Shown: positions 51,605-60,101, counted from the stretch's first letter. The stretch: DNA of 64,000 bases from Moraxellaceae bacterium (GCA_030646295.1 JAUSND010000016.1:124001-188000); one strand, 5' to 3'. Made by a program: numbers and translations. The notes: generated by a model not told the origin, from the letters alone.

Positions 51605-51650
51605 GACAGGTCATTCCCAAAGATCAGATGATGGTTAAAAAGGCTAATAA

Positions 51651-52139
51651 TCAGGAAAGCCATGGTTTGTAGACCATGAGTGCAAAGACACCAATCCCGG
51701 TGCCAAAGGCGGGGTAACCGAGGTACTCCCAGATCCGTACTAGTCGGGTGAACCGTACGGGGAGTTGATCACCCGGCATCATGGCCAGCAGCATGTTGCG
51801 CAGTTGGAGCTGTATCCAGACCACCGGCAACCACAGCGCACCGATGAAGCAGAACAGGGCCATGACCACCATGAACCAGCCTGACGTAAAGGCATAACCC
51901 AGCCGATGCATTAGCAAGAGACCGGTTATTAATTGAACAACGACTGCAGGTGAGGTGAAGATCCAGTCCGCCATTACCACTGTGGCTGCGGTGACCCTGA
52001 GCGCCTCTGCGTTACCACTTCGTGTGGCGCGGATCATGAAAAAGAAGGTGCCAAGACCGGTGCCATACAACAGCGTTGCACTGATGATGTGGATGGTCTT
52101 CAACAGGTTGTAATCAAGGCTGAGCAGGGCATTGAGCAT
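51651..52139 (-). CDS. DUF2269 family membrane protein
   Basis: A 162-residue protein with four hydrophobic segments: KTIHIISATLLYGTGLGTFFFMI, DWIFTSPAVVVQLITGLLLM, WFMVVMALFCFIGALWLPVVW and YPAFGTGIGVFALMVYKPWLS. The KTIHI.SA.ll.GtGLG start is the DUF2269 signature. Members often stand beside SDR-DoxX fusions, as here (46 bp apart), so the two probably act together in the inner membrane. Function unknown. Confidence 0.87.
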   Translation of the reverse strand: MLNALLSLDYNLLKTIHIISATLLYGTGLGTFFFMIRATRSGNAEALRVTAATVVMADWIFTSPAVVVQLITGLLLMHRLGYAFTSGWFMVVMALFCFIGALWLPVVWIQLQLRNMLLAMMPGDQLPVRFTRLVRIWEYLGYPAFGTGIGVFALMVYKPWLS

Positions 52140-52231
52140 GTCACTTCATCCGTTGGTTGATGGAGTGACAATGCGTCAGGCAGGTGGGGCGGGTCTTCCT
52201 GGTTTATAAATCTGTAAATGAAATCATGTGG

Positions 52232-53305
52232 TTAGGTGATTTTATCGATCCGGTGGTGCTGCTTTCTATACATGCCCGGGGCCATACCTTCAATTTCGCG
52301 GAATGCCGTATAGAAGGCTGACAGTGAATTGAAACCCGTTGCCATACCGATCTCCAGCACTGACATTGATGGCCGCTCGATCAGTAACTGCCTGGCCTCG
52401 CCAATGCGGTACTGTTTCAGGAACCGGCTGAAATTTATGCCCTTGTGCTCGTTGATCAGCTCGGACAGTTGATGGCTGCTAAGCCCAATCACCGATGCCA
52501 GTTGAGCAAGGTTAAGATCCTCCTGGCGGTAGAGGTGTTCCTGTTCCATCTGTTGCTGCAGGCAGGCCAGTTTATCCTGAATGTTGGTGCCGGCCAGTTG
52601 GCTGCGCCGGTTGGCTTCTTGCTGTAATCCTTCTGCTGCGGCAGCCTCTCTCAGCTCGTCCGAGACAACCTGGGCCAGTTCCGGATATCTCAGTTGCAGT
52701 AGATGGCCTAGGGCCATGAGGGCAGTAATGGCGCTGCCATAGGCCAGATAAAACCATGGGTGTTCAAATACAACCCCAATCATGATCAACAGCGCGGCAC
52801 TCAGGCCTGTAATGACGACCAAGGTCAGGAGTATGGCCTCGGCTCGCACCAGACTGGTCGGGTGGGCAAAACGCCCCAGTCGTTTTAACACCAGTAGTGC
52901 ATAAGCCGAGCCGGCCGCAAAGGAGATGCCATAGACACCTTTTTGCAGTGTCATTTCCAGCTCGGGTTTGATGATTTGCAGAAGAGCAATAAGGCTAATG
53001 CCGGTGACGGGAGAAAGATGAAGGGCTATATGTCGCCCTGTCACATTCATACCCAGCAGGCTTTCTACACACAAAAACAGTAGTGGTACCACGCAGTACA
53101 AGGCTGCCTCATGAAGCAGAAAAACCGGCATGGATTGCCAGCCGAGAACCGTAAGCAGCACATGGGCCTGAATCACTGTCAGCGACAGCACACATCCTGC
53201 CATTAGCCGGGATGCCAGACTTTCCCGGCTGCACAGGTGTGGCAGATAAAGAAGGCCAAGACCGCAGCCAAGAGAGATCCAATGACTAAGCCAGTCAGTG
53301 CTCAT
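52232..53305 (-). CDS. AraC-type regulator with N-terminal membrane domain
   Basis: A 357-residue protein. Residues 1 to about 205 hold seven hydrophobic helices; about 210-260 is a linker with coiled-coil character (QDKLACLQQQMEQEHLY); 260-350 is an AraC double HTH (LNLAQLASVIGLSSHQLSELIN, SVLEIGMATGFNSLSAFYTAF). This is a membrane-embedded one-component regulator that would carry a signal across or within the membrane directly to DNA. Starts 3 bp after the HD-protein gene. Confidence 0.9.
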   Translation of the reverse strand: MSTDWLSHWISLGCGLGLLYLPHLCSRESLASRLMAGCVLSLTVIQAHVLLTVLGWQSMPVFLLHEAALYCVVPLLFLCVESLLGMNVTGRHIALHLSPVTGISLIALLQIIKPELEMTLQKGVYGISFAAGSAYALLVLKRLGRFAHPTSLVRAEAILLTLVVITGLSAALLIMIGVVFEHPWFYLAYGSAITALMALGHLLQLRYPELAQVVSDELREAAAAEGLQQEANRRSQLAGTNIQDKLACLQQQMEQEHLYRQEDLNLAQLASVIGLSSHQLSELINEHKGINFSRFLKQYRIGEARQLLIERPSMSVLEIGMATGFNSLSAFYTAFREIEGMAPGMYRKQHHRIDKIT

Positions 53306-53308
53306 GCT

Positions 53309-53848
53309 TTACCACTTGATCATCGGTGCAGGGTTTAGCGGATTTTTCAACATCCATTTGCTGCCCATTTTGGCCAGCATGGCGTGGAAGCCTTCGTTGG
53401 GAAAGGCGTCCTTTACCTGCTTGATGAATTCTTTCGGCAGGCCCTGTGTGACGGCGCCCAGCGAGAAATCGACCAGATCACCCCGGCGAAAGAGCTCCAC
53501 CAGCGGGTACGCCAGTTTTGTATACGGGCGCAGCTTGTGGTGTTCGGTAATCATCAGTTCGATTTCCGTGGTCCAGGCCTGCAGGCCGCGACGCTCCAGA
53601 TAATCACGGGCAGGGGGCAGGGATGGCGTAAGGTAATCCAGTGTCTTGCCGGTCCACAGGCCAATGTCGTGAAAGGCCCCGGCAATGATGATTTTCTCCA
53701 CTTCTTCGGGGGTGCATTCCTTTAGCGCCAGACAAAAGTTCACCACGCGAAAGACGTGATTACGGTAGCCCGCATAGTCCTTGCCAATCAGCTCGCGCCA
53801 TTCGCCCAGAATTTCATCAAGCAGTGGAATACTCGTTTCGACGTTCAT
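53309..53848 (-). CDS. HD-domain phosphohydrolase-like protein
   Basis: A 179-residue HD-superfamily protein: YRNHVFRVVNFCLAL (first His), IAGAFHDIGLWTGKTLDYL (HD), LMITEHHKLRPY. The metal-binding pattern H...HD is present; substrate unknown, though small HD proteins often act on nucleotides. It is coupled with the membrane AraC gene and follows a MAPEG gene. Confidence 0.85.
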   Translation of the reverse strand: MNVETSIPLLDEILGEWRELIGKDYAGYRNHVFRVVNFCLALKECTPEEVEKIIIAGAFHDIGLWTGKTLDYLTPSLPPARDYLERRGLQAWTTEIELMITEHHKLRPYTKLAYPLVELFRRGDLVDFSLGAVTQGLPKEFIKQVKDAFPNEGFHAMLAKMGSKWMLKNPLNPAPMIKW

Positions 53849-53860
53849 TCCGGCATCCCT

Positions 53861-54295
53861 TTAAAGCAGCATCATGGCCGCATTGAACGTCAGTCCAATG
53901 AGTGCCAGCGATGACAGCACAAAAATCACAAAGCGCAGTTCAATCTTGTTGATGACGGCCTGTACCAGGCTGTGTACCACGCGCAGGCCGACATAGGTCC
54001 AGGCCAGTGTCAGGTTGATGCCGTTGCCTTCACCCATCAGTGCCAGTGCCAGCGTGATGGCGTAGAAAATGGTTGGCTGTTCCATCAGGTGATTGTAGTT
54101 GTCGGCCTTCCAGCGTACCTGTGCGGGCAACTGGTTCATCTGCTCGCCACGCGGGGCATAAGGGTCGGACTTCATCTTTGCCTTGAACATGGCCGGCAGG
54201 CGTGTGGCGTACATCCACGTCCACATCACCAGTGACCAGGCAACCAGTGCAACAATCGGGGCAAGAATGGGGCTGTGCATTATGGTGCCTGGCAT
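53861..54295 (-). CDS. MAPEG family membrane protein
   Basis: A 144-residue four-helix membrane protein of the MAPEG (membrane-associated proteins in eicosanoid and glutathione metabolism) family: VRWKADNYNHLMEQPTIFYAITLALAL and LAWTYVGLRVVHSLVQA with the RVVHS signature. Bacterial members are mostly uncharacterised; some have glutathione-dependent peroxidase or transferase activity. It starts 12 bp before the HD gene. A second MAPEG gene lies at 58759. Confidence 0.88.
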   Translation of the reverse strand: MPGTIMHSPILAPIVALVAWSLVMWTWMYATRLPAMFKAKMKSDPYAPRGEQMNQLPAQVRWKADNYNHLMEQPTIFYAITLALALMGEGNGINLTLAWTYVGLRVVHSLVQAVINKIELRFVIFVLSSLALIGLTFNAAMMLL

Positions 54296-54344
54296 GAAGT
54301 ACTCCGTCTTCTTGTAGTGATTAATGAAAAAGATGAATTAAACA

Positions 54345-54722
54345 TCAGAAGGTAAAGTTTTCGGTCTCTTCCTTAGAAAGGTCTGCACCCAGCCATACCT
54401 TGGCCTGACGGGCACCTGCACCCAATGCCATTTCCTGCAGCACACGCTGTTCAATCATGGTGAGGCCGCCCTCCAGTACCTCCTTTGGGTGCATGATGAC
54501 CTGAGGGCGCGGGGTCAGGAAGTGACCGGCGTAGATTTCCTGAAGCCCGGCCTTGAGCAACGATTCAGCGGCCTCGAACTCACCCACCAGCATGCGCGGG
54601 TGCGAGAACGACGACTCTTTCACTACGGTCTTGCCGTCGGACGGGTTCTGGATGACCAGTTTGTTCCTGAAGAGCTGAACGTACAGGGGGGAGGGAAGCA
54701 GTTTGCGTAAAAATGGATTCAT
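54345..54722 (-). CDS. Short MreB-like fragment protein, function unknown
   Basis: A 125-residue protein that lines up with the second half of MreB subdomain IA: HPRMLVGEFEAAESLLKAGLQ, HFLTPRPQVIMHP and EQRVLQEMALGAGARQAKVWLG, compared with MreB FVTEKMLQHFIKQV, SFMRPSPRVLVCVP and [23 protein letters not shown]. The nucleotide-binding loops of actin-like proteins are absent, so it cannot polymerise as MreB does. It is a complete small gene, not an obvious pseudogene, and could interact with MreB or represent a distinct small family. Confidence 0.6.
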   Translation of the reverse strand: MNPFLRKLLPSPLYVQLFRNKLVIQNPSDGKTVVKESSFSHPRMLVGEFEAAESLLKAGLQEIYAGHFLTPRPQVIMHPKEVLEGGLTMIEQRVLQEMALGAGARQAKVWLGADLSKEETENFTF

Positions 54723-54811
54723 GACCTGTCATTACGTCCGTTAATTCAGTCCGTTGCCTGGTGATGCTGGCTGGACTGAAACACTACCGCAACACACGCA
54801 ATTTGCGCCAG

Positions 54812-55327
54812 TCAGTCCGGCATACCGGCTGACGTGGCATCGGGCAGGTCAATCACATCACCCTGACGAATCACGCCGTCGCACAGCACGGTGGCACGCA
54901 GGCCGCCCCGGTGCAGGAAGGCATGGATGATTGCCTCGCGCGGATGGGCTGCCGTTTCCAGATTGCGGCCCAGCACCACGCAGGGCTCGCACAGCTCTAT
55001 CCCGCGCAGCAGTACGGGCCCCACCCGAAAGGTTTTGCCGACAAGGTTGTTCAGGCCAATACCGCGTGTGACCAGATTGCGCCGGGGCGCGTGCAGGGGG
55101 ATGGGCATGCCCAGAATGGCGGCAGCAGCGGCAATGGCCTCGGCCTCAATCAGGGTGATGTTGCGCTCGGGGTGGCGTACCGAACGGCTGAAAAAGCGGT
55201 CACCTACAATGCCGGCGCCGGTTTTTACCTGCACTGCCGGCAGCTCCTGCATGTCGCCATGGCGCTCGGTGGCTACCAGAAGTGTCGTAATAACAGGCTT
55301 TTGAAGGGATTCGGCCGGGGTGGTCAT
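54812..55327 (-). CDS. MOSC domain protein
   Basis: A 171-residue MOSC protein: GAGIVGDRFFSRSV, ITLIEAEAI, RRNLVTRGIGLNNLVGKTFRVGPVLLRGIELCEPC with conserved Cys, and HRGGLRATVLCDG. MOSC domains bind molybdenum cofactor and handle sulfur, often for N-hydroxylated compounds. It might serve the orphan molybdoenzyme at 31310, though the two are 21 kb apart. Confidence 0.9.
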   Translation of the reverse strand: MTTPAESLQKPVITTLLVATERHGDMQELPAVQVKTGAGIVGDRFFSRSVRHPERNITLIEAEAIAAAAAILGMPIPLHAPRRNLVTRGIGLNNLVGKTFRVGPVLLRGIELCEPCVVLGRNLETAAHPREAIIHAFLHRGGLRATVLCDGVIRQGDVIDLPDATSAGMPD

Positions 55328-55431
55328 GGTCGGGCAGGTGATGAGGGCGACTGCCTAGCCTGCCGTGATTTCAAGCTGCTGTGAATGTGACAAGCGACCC
55401 GGATATACTCGGGCTACACGGAGGTCTGCCC

Positions 55432-56067
55432 ATGAAGTCCACACCCCTTACCAGTTTCAAGCCCGACATGATTGATACCCTGCTGTCCGGCATTCCCTTC
55501 TGCAAGGATCTGATGTTCAACGATCCTGACCAGATGAAGGTTCTCCTCAGCCATTCGCAGCTGTTCGAGCCGGCCCCCGGGGAAGTGGTGATAGAGAAAG
55601 GCGCCCGTGACAATATTTTCTATTTCCTGCTGTCCGGGCAGCTGGCGGTATATCCCGATGGCAAGAAGAAGGGCGATGCACTGAGTTACCTGTCGGCCGG
55701 ACAGATACTGGGTGCCCTGGCGTTGCTGTGCAAGTCGCCGCGCACCGCCACTCTGGTGGCAGACCCCAAGTCATCCCGCGTGCAGCTGTTTGGTGCCGAC
55801 TTTTCACCCTTTGGCGAGCTTGCCGACTTCAGCAAGATTTCCCTCAACACCAAGCTGCTGCTGTGGCGCATGGTGATGAACAACACCCGCTGGAAGCTGA
55901 GCGTGTACCGCATGCAAAACCCGGATCATGCACTGTCGGATGCATTGCAGAAGGTCGAGGCATTTACGGGCGAGAAGGGAACGGTTGAAGAGTTGCAGAG
56001 TCTGGACCGGCAGATTCACCAGCTGACCGATCTCATGCAAAAGTGGAATCAGGCACTGGCAGGCTAA
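55432..56067 (+). CDS. Cyclic nucleotide-binding-domain protein
   Basis: A 211-residue protein with one CNB domain (about 40-130): LFEPAPGEVVIEKGARDNIFYFLLSGQLAV, SYLSAGQILGALALLCKSPRTATLVA. A helical C-terminal tail ends RQIHQLTDLMQKWNQAL. There is no DNA-binding HTH, so it is not a CRP-type regulator. The usual R/E residues for cAMP are partly changed (LGALALL instead of FGE..L), so ligand binding is uncertain. ATG 55432 follows GGAGG at good spacing. Confidence 0.8.
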   Translation: MKSTPLTSFKPDMIDTLLSGIPFCKDLMFNDPDQMKVLLSHSQLFEPAPGEVVIEKGARDNIFYFLLSGQLAVYPDGKKKGDALSYLSAGQILGALALLCKSPRTATLVADPKSSRVQLFGADFSPFGELADFSKISLNTKLLLWRMVMNNTRWKLSVYRMQNPDHALSDALQKVEAFTGEKGTVEELQSLDRQIHQLTDLMQKWNQALAG

Positions 56068-56102
56068 ACCCGCCGTCTGCAGGTTTGGCCCTGGCGCGAA
56101 TA

Positions 56103-56648
56103 TTACCGGGCCTGCTCATGGCGGGGTGTTAACACCACTTCTGCCTTGGCCAGTTGCCGCGCCAGAATGCGATTGCGGCGCACCGGCCAGTGATCGTACA
56201 GCAGCAGTTCCGCAGGTCGCCACATGGAGACCCAGCCAAACACGGTCATGCTTTCGGTGACCAGACGGCTTATCTCATCCCCCGTGATGCTCGTCACGAG
56301 TTGTCCGATGGCCAGCAGCGAGCTCATGAAGAGCAGGCCGATCATGGTGGCAATACGGCCGTCGCGCCAGATTTCGCTCAGCTCGCGTGCTGCATGTATT
56401 TCTGCAGTTTTAAAGTGGTGATGGATTGCCAGCTGCACTTCTTCTGCATGCACCATGTCTTGTTCCGGCACGGATACGTTTATCCGGAAGTTGTTGCGCA
56501 CCGGAAAGTGTTTAGCGTGCTCCAGAATGTGGGTGGCCACATCGGCATGCAGGCCAGCGGCGGTGAATGGCGTGTTGTCCCGGTCAAGCAGCAGGTCGAC
56601 CGATACAACCTCTACCGACACCGCGCTGGCAGGGGATGCATTATTCAT
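56103..56648 (-). CDS. Membrane protein, unknown
   Basis: A 181-residue protein with two hydrophobic segments (MIGLLFMSSLLAIGQLVTSI and a second around MTVFGWVSMWRPAELLLY). The N-terminal 90 residues are soluble (LLLDRDNTPFTAAGLHADVATHILEHAKHFP, then a FRINVSVPE stretch), followed by AIHHHFKTAEIHAARELSE. No family recognised. Convergent with the CNB gene. Confidence 0.7.
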   Translation of the reverse strand: MNNASPASAVSVEVVSVDLLLDRDNTPFTAAGLHADVATHILEHAKHFPVRNNFRINVSVPEQDMVHAEEVQLAIHHHFKTAEIHAARELSEIWRDGRIATMIGLLFMSSLLAIGQLVTSITGDEISRLVTESMTVFGWVSMWRPAELLLYDHWPVRRNRILARQLAKAEVVLTPRHEQAR

Positions 56649-56706
56649 GTGTGACGGTTCCTTCTGTCAGGGCCGGCGTGGTTGTGTATTTTTAGCATGC
56701 AACCCG

Positions 56707-57219
56707 TCAGTCCTGCGACACAAAAATCAGCTTGCTGGTATCAAAGCCCAGCGCCGCCGCCTTCTTTACCAGACGGTCTTTGGTGGCCGCATCCAGCGTG
56801 GGCGTTCTGGACAAAATCCACAGGTATGACGTGTTGGGGCCGGAGACAAGCGAGTACTGATAATTCTCGTGGTCCAGTTCGGCAATCACGTAGGCACCGT
56901 AGAACGGACCAAAAAAAGAAACCTTGAGATAACCCTGATCGGGCTGGCCCACAAAGTAGGCCTTGCCCTCGGCTTCTTTCCATTTCTGGTCGGCAGCCGA
57001 GTAGCCGCGGTTAAGCACGCGCACACCACCGTCATCGCGCAGGCTGTAGTCGGCGGTGACTTTTGTCAGGCCACGCTCAAAGGAATGATCCAGCCGGGCA
57101 ACCTCGTACCACTGGCCCAGATAGCGCTCCAGCTTGAAGTTGCTGACCGGCTTGACGTTTTGAGGAAGGGAGACGCAGCCGGATAAAAAGACAAACAGGA
57201 TAAGGGACAGGATTTTCAT
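56707..57219 (-). CDS. blc: Outer-membrane lipoprotein lipocalin Blc
   Basis: A 170-residue bacterial lipocalin: lipobox LFVFLSGC, lipocalin motif FKLERYLGQWYEVARLDHSFERGL, NRGYSAADQKWKEAEGKAYF, LKVSFFGPFYGAYVIAELD and YLWILSRTPTLD. Normal length. Blc binds lysophospholipids and fatty acids at the outer membrane and is often stress-induced. The start at 57219 is fixed by the lipobox; an upstream in-frame extension is not supported. Confidence 0.95.
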   Translation of the reverse strand: MKILSLILFVFLSGCVSLPQNVKPVSNFKLERYLGQWYEVARLDHSFERGLTKVTADYSLRDDGGVRVLNRGYSAADQKWKEAEGKAYFVGQPDQGYLKVSFFGPFYGAYVIAELDHENYQYSLVSGPNTSYLWILSRTPTLDAATKDRLVKKAAALGFDTSKLIFVSQD

Positions 57220-57254
57220 TGTATTGCCTGTGGTGTTGGTATGAGTGGTGGCTG

Positions 57255-57578
57255 TCAGGCCTTGTCGGAGCTTTTGCGTGCCATAAGTACGTGCGCAACA
57301 AGCCACGCCAACAGCCAGGCGACCAGCAGCCAGAATAAAACAATAAACACCCAGCCGAACAGGGTGGGGGCGCACCAGCCCCAGCCACACAGGCCGTTAT
57401 GCTCCAGCAGACCGGGAATGCCGATATTATGAAACAGATAAACGGACAGGAACGGAATGACGGCAAGAATGCCAACGGGCGAATCCAGATACGCCGGCCA
57501 GACGGCACCGGGCAGCAGCAGGGCCATGTACCCGGCAACAAGGATGAACAGGACTTTAAGGGTGCGAGGATCAAGCAT
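57255..57578 (-). CDS. Small membrane protein, unknown
   Basis: A 107-residue protein with three hydrophobic segments: LKVLFILVAGYMALLLPGAVW, VGILAVIPFLSVYLF and TLFGWVFIVLFWLLVAWLLAWLV. A conserved-looking loop has HNGLCGWGWCAPT with two cysteines. It starts 35 bp before blc on the same strand, so may be cotranscribed. Not recognised. Confidence 0.7.
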   Translation of the reverse strand: MLDPRTLKVLFILVAGYMALLLPGAVWPAYLDSPVGILAVIPFLSVYLFHNIGIPGLLEHNGLCGWGWCAPTLFGWVFIVLFWLLVAWLLAWLVAHVLMARKSSDKA

Positions 57579-57599
57579 CGGCACTGGCCTGGTGTTGTA

Positions 57600-57636
57600 T
57601 TGCAGGTGGACACCCGTCAGGGCGATCCACCTGCAA
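57600..57636. repeat. Perfect 11-bp inverted repeat after the Ntn hydrolase gene
   Basis: TTGCAGGTGGA (57600-57610) and TCCACCTGCAA (57626-57636) with a 15-nt loop, between two minus-strand genes. Strong stem, no T run. Possibly an intercistronic RNA-stabilising or processing hairpin. Confidence 0.6.
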
Positions 57637-57651
57637 CACGGTACGGGTTGC

Positions 57652-58707
57652 CTAGAACGGAGACTTTGCAGCCTTTTTGAATTTTGACGATACGTTGCCG
57701 GCAAGGTTGATGTTATCCGGGTCAAGCATCATCACCGGTGCGCCAGCCTTCAGGTTGAACTTGCTCAGGTCCATCCATATCACGTTGGGCGTGGTGGTCA
57801 GCTCAAAGAAATAGCGACGGTTTGAAAGGTCAATGGCGGTGCGGTATTCGGTATTGTAAAGGCTGCCCGGAATATTGTTGGGTGCGCCAAACGGTACGGA
57901 TGCATTACGGGCAATGGCAAGAATGCCGGCAATCGCCTCGCGTTCCGATTTTGGCTCGGGCAGCATTTTCAGATAGTAGGCAGAGCGGACAAAGCGGTCG
58001 CGCGGATCGACATTACCGGGCAACTGGGTCTGGCGCGTGGCATTGGTAAAGTCATAGCGGGCAAGGTTTGCCAGTTGTTCGTCATAGGCCGGGTCGTTGG
58101 TCATTACCTGATATTGGCGGCCATGGTGCACCACCGGCTTGCCGCCGATGTATTCAATGATGGCAGAGTCGCCGCTGGCATCTTCAATGGCCAGGTGAAC
58201 GGTTGCCTTTGTGCCGTCCACATCCACCATCACTGGCTGAATGTTTTTCATCAGTTCCAGTGCTTCGGTAACCGTTTCGGCATTGTCCAGCAGGTACTGG
58301 CCCCACAAGCCGGCCTGAACACCTTTTTTGCTGTCGTCGCGCGGACCAAAGTCGGTGGCGGTCAGATAAAGCATGTGCATTGCAAAACCTTTTTCATTTA
58401 CGCCGTCTGCCGTGCCGACACCGTAAATGGTGGTGACCATGCTGCCAAATCTGGAGGTCCAGCGGGCCGGATTGCTGGCGACCACAACTTGCGGGCCAAG
58501 TTTGCTGCCGTCACGCTGCATGCCTCTGGGAAAAACAGTCAGTACCGGCTCGGTTGATTCTGGCCAGTCCATTGTGCGGCCAACAACGGTGGCGAGCTTG
58601 TTCTCGTTCCACAAGATGCGGGTGCAGGCCAGTGAAGACTGGATGGGGGCCAGAACAATTGCTGTGCAGAGCAGTGCATTCCATAGCATGCCGGTACGGG
58701 CTTTCAT
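57652..58707 (-). CDS. Exported linear amide C-N hydrolase (choloylglycine hydrolase/PVA family)
   Basis: A 351-residue Ntn hydrolase. Signal peptide ends SSLA, leaving Cys28 (ACTRILWNENKLATVVGRTMDW) as the N-terminal nucleophile, as required by the family. Other motifs: DGVNEKGFAMHMLYL, AIEDASGDSAIIEYI and a MTNDP segment. The family includes bile-salt hydrolase, penicillin V acylase and N-acyl-homoserine lactone acylases. In Gram-negative bacteria, periplasmic members often act on AHLs or N-acyl amino acids. Substrate not settled here. Confidence 0.92.
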   Translation of the reverse strand: MKARTGMLWNALLCTAIVLAPIQSSLACTRILWNENKLATVVGRTMDWPESTEPVLTVFPRGMQRDGSKLGPQVVVASNPARWTSRFGSMVTTIYGVGTADGVNEKGFAMHMLYLTATDFGPRDDSKKGVQAGLWGQYLLDNAETVTEALELMKNIQPVMVDVDGTKATVHLAIEDASGDSAIIEYIGGKPVVHHGRQYQVMTNDPAYDEQLANLARYDFTNATRQTQLPGNVDPRDRFVRSAYYLKMLPEPKSEREAIAGILAIARNASVPFGAPNNIPGSLYNTEYRTAIDLSNRRYFFELTTTPNVIWMDLSKFNLKAGAPVMMLDPDNINLAGNVSSKFKKAAKSPF

Positions 58708-58758
58708 TGGTGGAGTCCTTTTTCTGATGAAGAGGGTGCAGGCTACATGCTGACCGGT

Positions 58759-59166
58759 TTATGTGACGATTAGACAAACCGCCCAATACACCCCAATGCC
58801 CATTTGCACGGCGAATGCCGAGAAGCGGAGGGTGACGGCGGTGGCAGAGAGCGAGCTCAGGTGGATGAGCGACTGCACAACGCGCGCGCCAAGAAAGGCA
58901 TACGCCAGCGGATCGGTGAGAGCGGTGCTGTCGGCAACAATGGCAACCAGCATGAGGCCGCCAAAAATGGGCAGGCCTTCTATGCAGTTGGCATGCGCCC
59001 GTGCCAGACGCTGCATGAACGGAGAGAGGTTGGCGTTGTCCGGCGTAAAGCCGTTGGCCGGCACGGCTTTGGTCAGCACCAGCCAGGACCGGATGGATTC
59101 CATGAGCACCAGTAACAGCAACGACCAGCTGATGAATCCAGTGAGGGCGATGAGGGTGGGGGTCAT
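58759..59166 (-). CDS. MAPEG family membrane protein
   Basis: A 135-residue four-helix MAPEG protein: FISWSLLLLVLMESIRSWLVL, MQRLARAHANCIEGLPIFGGLML and AYAFLGARVVQSLIHLSS with the RVVQSLIH signature. Different sequence from the MAPEG at 53861. It lies 51 bp upstream of the Ntn hydrolase, in the same direction. Confidence 0.87.
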   Translation of the reverse strand: MTPTLIALTGFISWSLLLLVLMESIRSWLVLTKAVPANGFTPDNANLSPFMQRLARAHANCIEGLPIFGGLMLVAIVADSTALTDPLAYAFLGARVVQSLIHLSSLSATAVTLRFSAFAVQMGIGVYWAVCLIVT

Positions 59167-59204
59167 GGTGTTCTTCCGTTATTTTATTGATGATGGCGGG
59201 CACG

Positions 59205-59573
59205 TTATGCCGTGCCGCTTACCCACTGTTTGGCGGCATCCAGACTGCCTGCAGGAAAGTGTTTGATTTCGGCGGTAATGAAGTGCGAGGCCAGTCGCTC
59301 GGCAACGTCGCCAATGGCCGAGTCGGTGACAATGCACACCTTCTGGACGTGCAGGTGATGGTCCCGCACAAAGCGGAAGTGCTCCACCATTGCACCAAGG
59401 CTGTCCCAGCCGGGAAAGGCCGGAGCATCGATGATGACGCCGGCCAGCCCGCCGGTTGCCTCGATGTGCGGGTCTGCCACTTCGGCCAGCTTTATGAAGT
59501 CGCTCTTTTCCAGCGATGACGTTGGCTTGATGTACAGAACAGAGGTGGTGGCATCGAGGTTGTATTCAATCAT
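59205..59573 (-). CDS. STAS/SpoIIAA-like protein
   Basis: A 122-residue SpoIIAA-like (DUF3478-type) protein: YNLDATTSVLYIKPTSSLEKSDFIKLAEVADPHIEATGGLAG region, then VIIDAPAFPGWDSLGAMVEHFRFVRDHH and VCIVTDSAIGDVAERLASHF. The beta-alpha layout fits the family; it likely contacts a protein partner or small lipid. ATG 59573 is used rather than an upstream TTG. Confidence 0.83.
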   Translation of the reverse strand: MIEYNLDATTSVLYIKPTSSLEKSDFIKLAEVADPHIEATGGLAGVIIDAPAFPGWDSLGAMVEHFRFVRDHHLHVQKVCIVTDSAIGDVAERLASHFITAEIKHFPAGSLDAAKQWVSGTA

Positions 59574-59675
59574 GGCCGTGTCCCTGGTTGGCAAAGGGGA
59601 GGGCAGTAGCCACTCCGCATGTTCTCACGAAGTCTAGCGCGTTTTAAGGCGTGTGCAGGCGGCCGGTTGACGGCC

Positions 59676-60101
59676 CTAGCGCCTGGCCCAGCGGCCTTGT
59701 TCATCCTGTTGATAGCGGTGGCTTTCTTCGCGGACTTCCGCCGGAAAATCGGTGCCGGGAAACGACATACCGACGTCTGCCTGGCAACGAAAGGCGCGGG
59801 TATAGGGTTTGCAGTCCAGCTTACGGTAGCTGTCCAGCTTGAGCATGATGGGGCGCGATACTACGCCGGACATTTCAATGCGAAGGCCACCATTGCGGTT
59901 GATGGTGTTGATCTCGCTTTCTGCCAGCGCCCGCATTTCTGCCTCGGTCGGCTCGACCAGGCCATTGCTTTGTCTGGTTGTCGGCGACTGTGCTGATGAG
60001 TATGCCGAAGAGTATGCCGATGACTGCGCTGGCGCTGCATGGGCAACGGCGGTCAGTGCCATGGCGATACAGAGCGGGGAGAGGAGCCGCACGATATTCA
60101 T
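59676..60101 (-). CDS. Exported small protein, unknown
   Basis: A 141-residue protein with a signal peptide (LLSPLCIAMALTAVAHA), then a low-complexity SSAYSSAYSSAQS repeat and a mature part with two cysteines (YRKLDCKPYTRAFRCQADVGM) probably disulfide-linked. The C-terminus is basic (RRYQQDEQGRWARR type). Not recognised. Confidence 0.65.
   Translation of the reverse strand: MNIVRLLSPLCIAMALTAVAHAAPAQSSAYSSAYSSAQSPTTRQSNGLVEPTEAEMRALAESEINTINRNGGLRIEMSGVVSRPIMLKLDSYRKLDCKPYTRAFRCQADVGMSFPGTDFPAEVREESHRYQQDEQGRWARR

Noticed and set aside
56103-56648. EAL-like or sensor role for the two-helix membrane protein
   Set aside because: No motif supports it; left as unknown.
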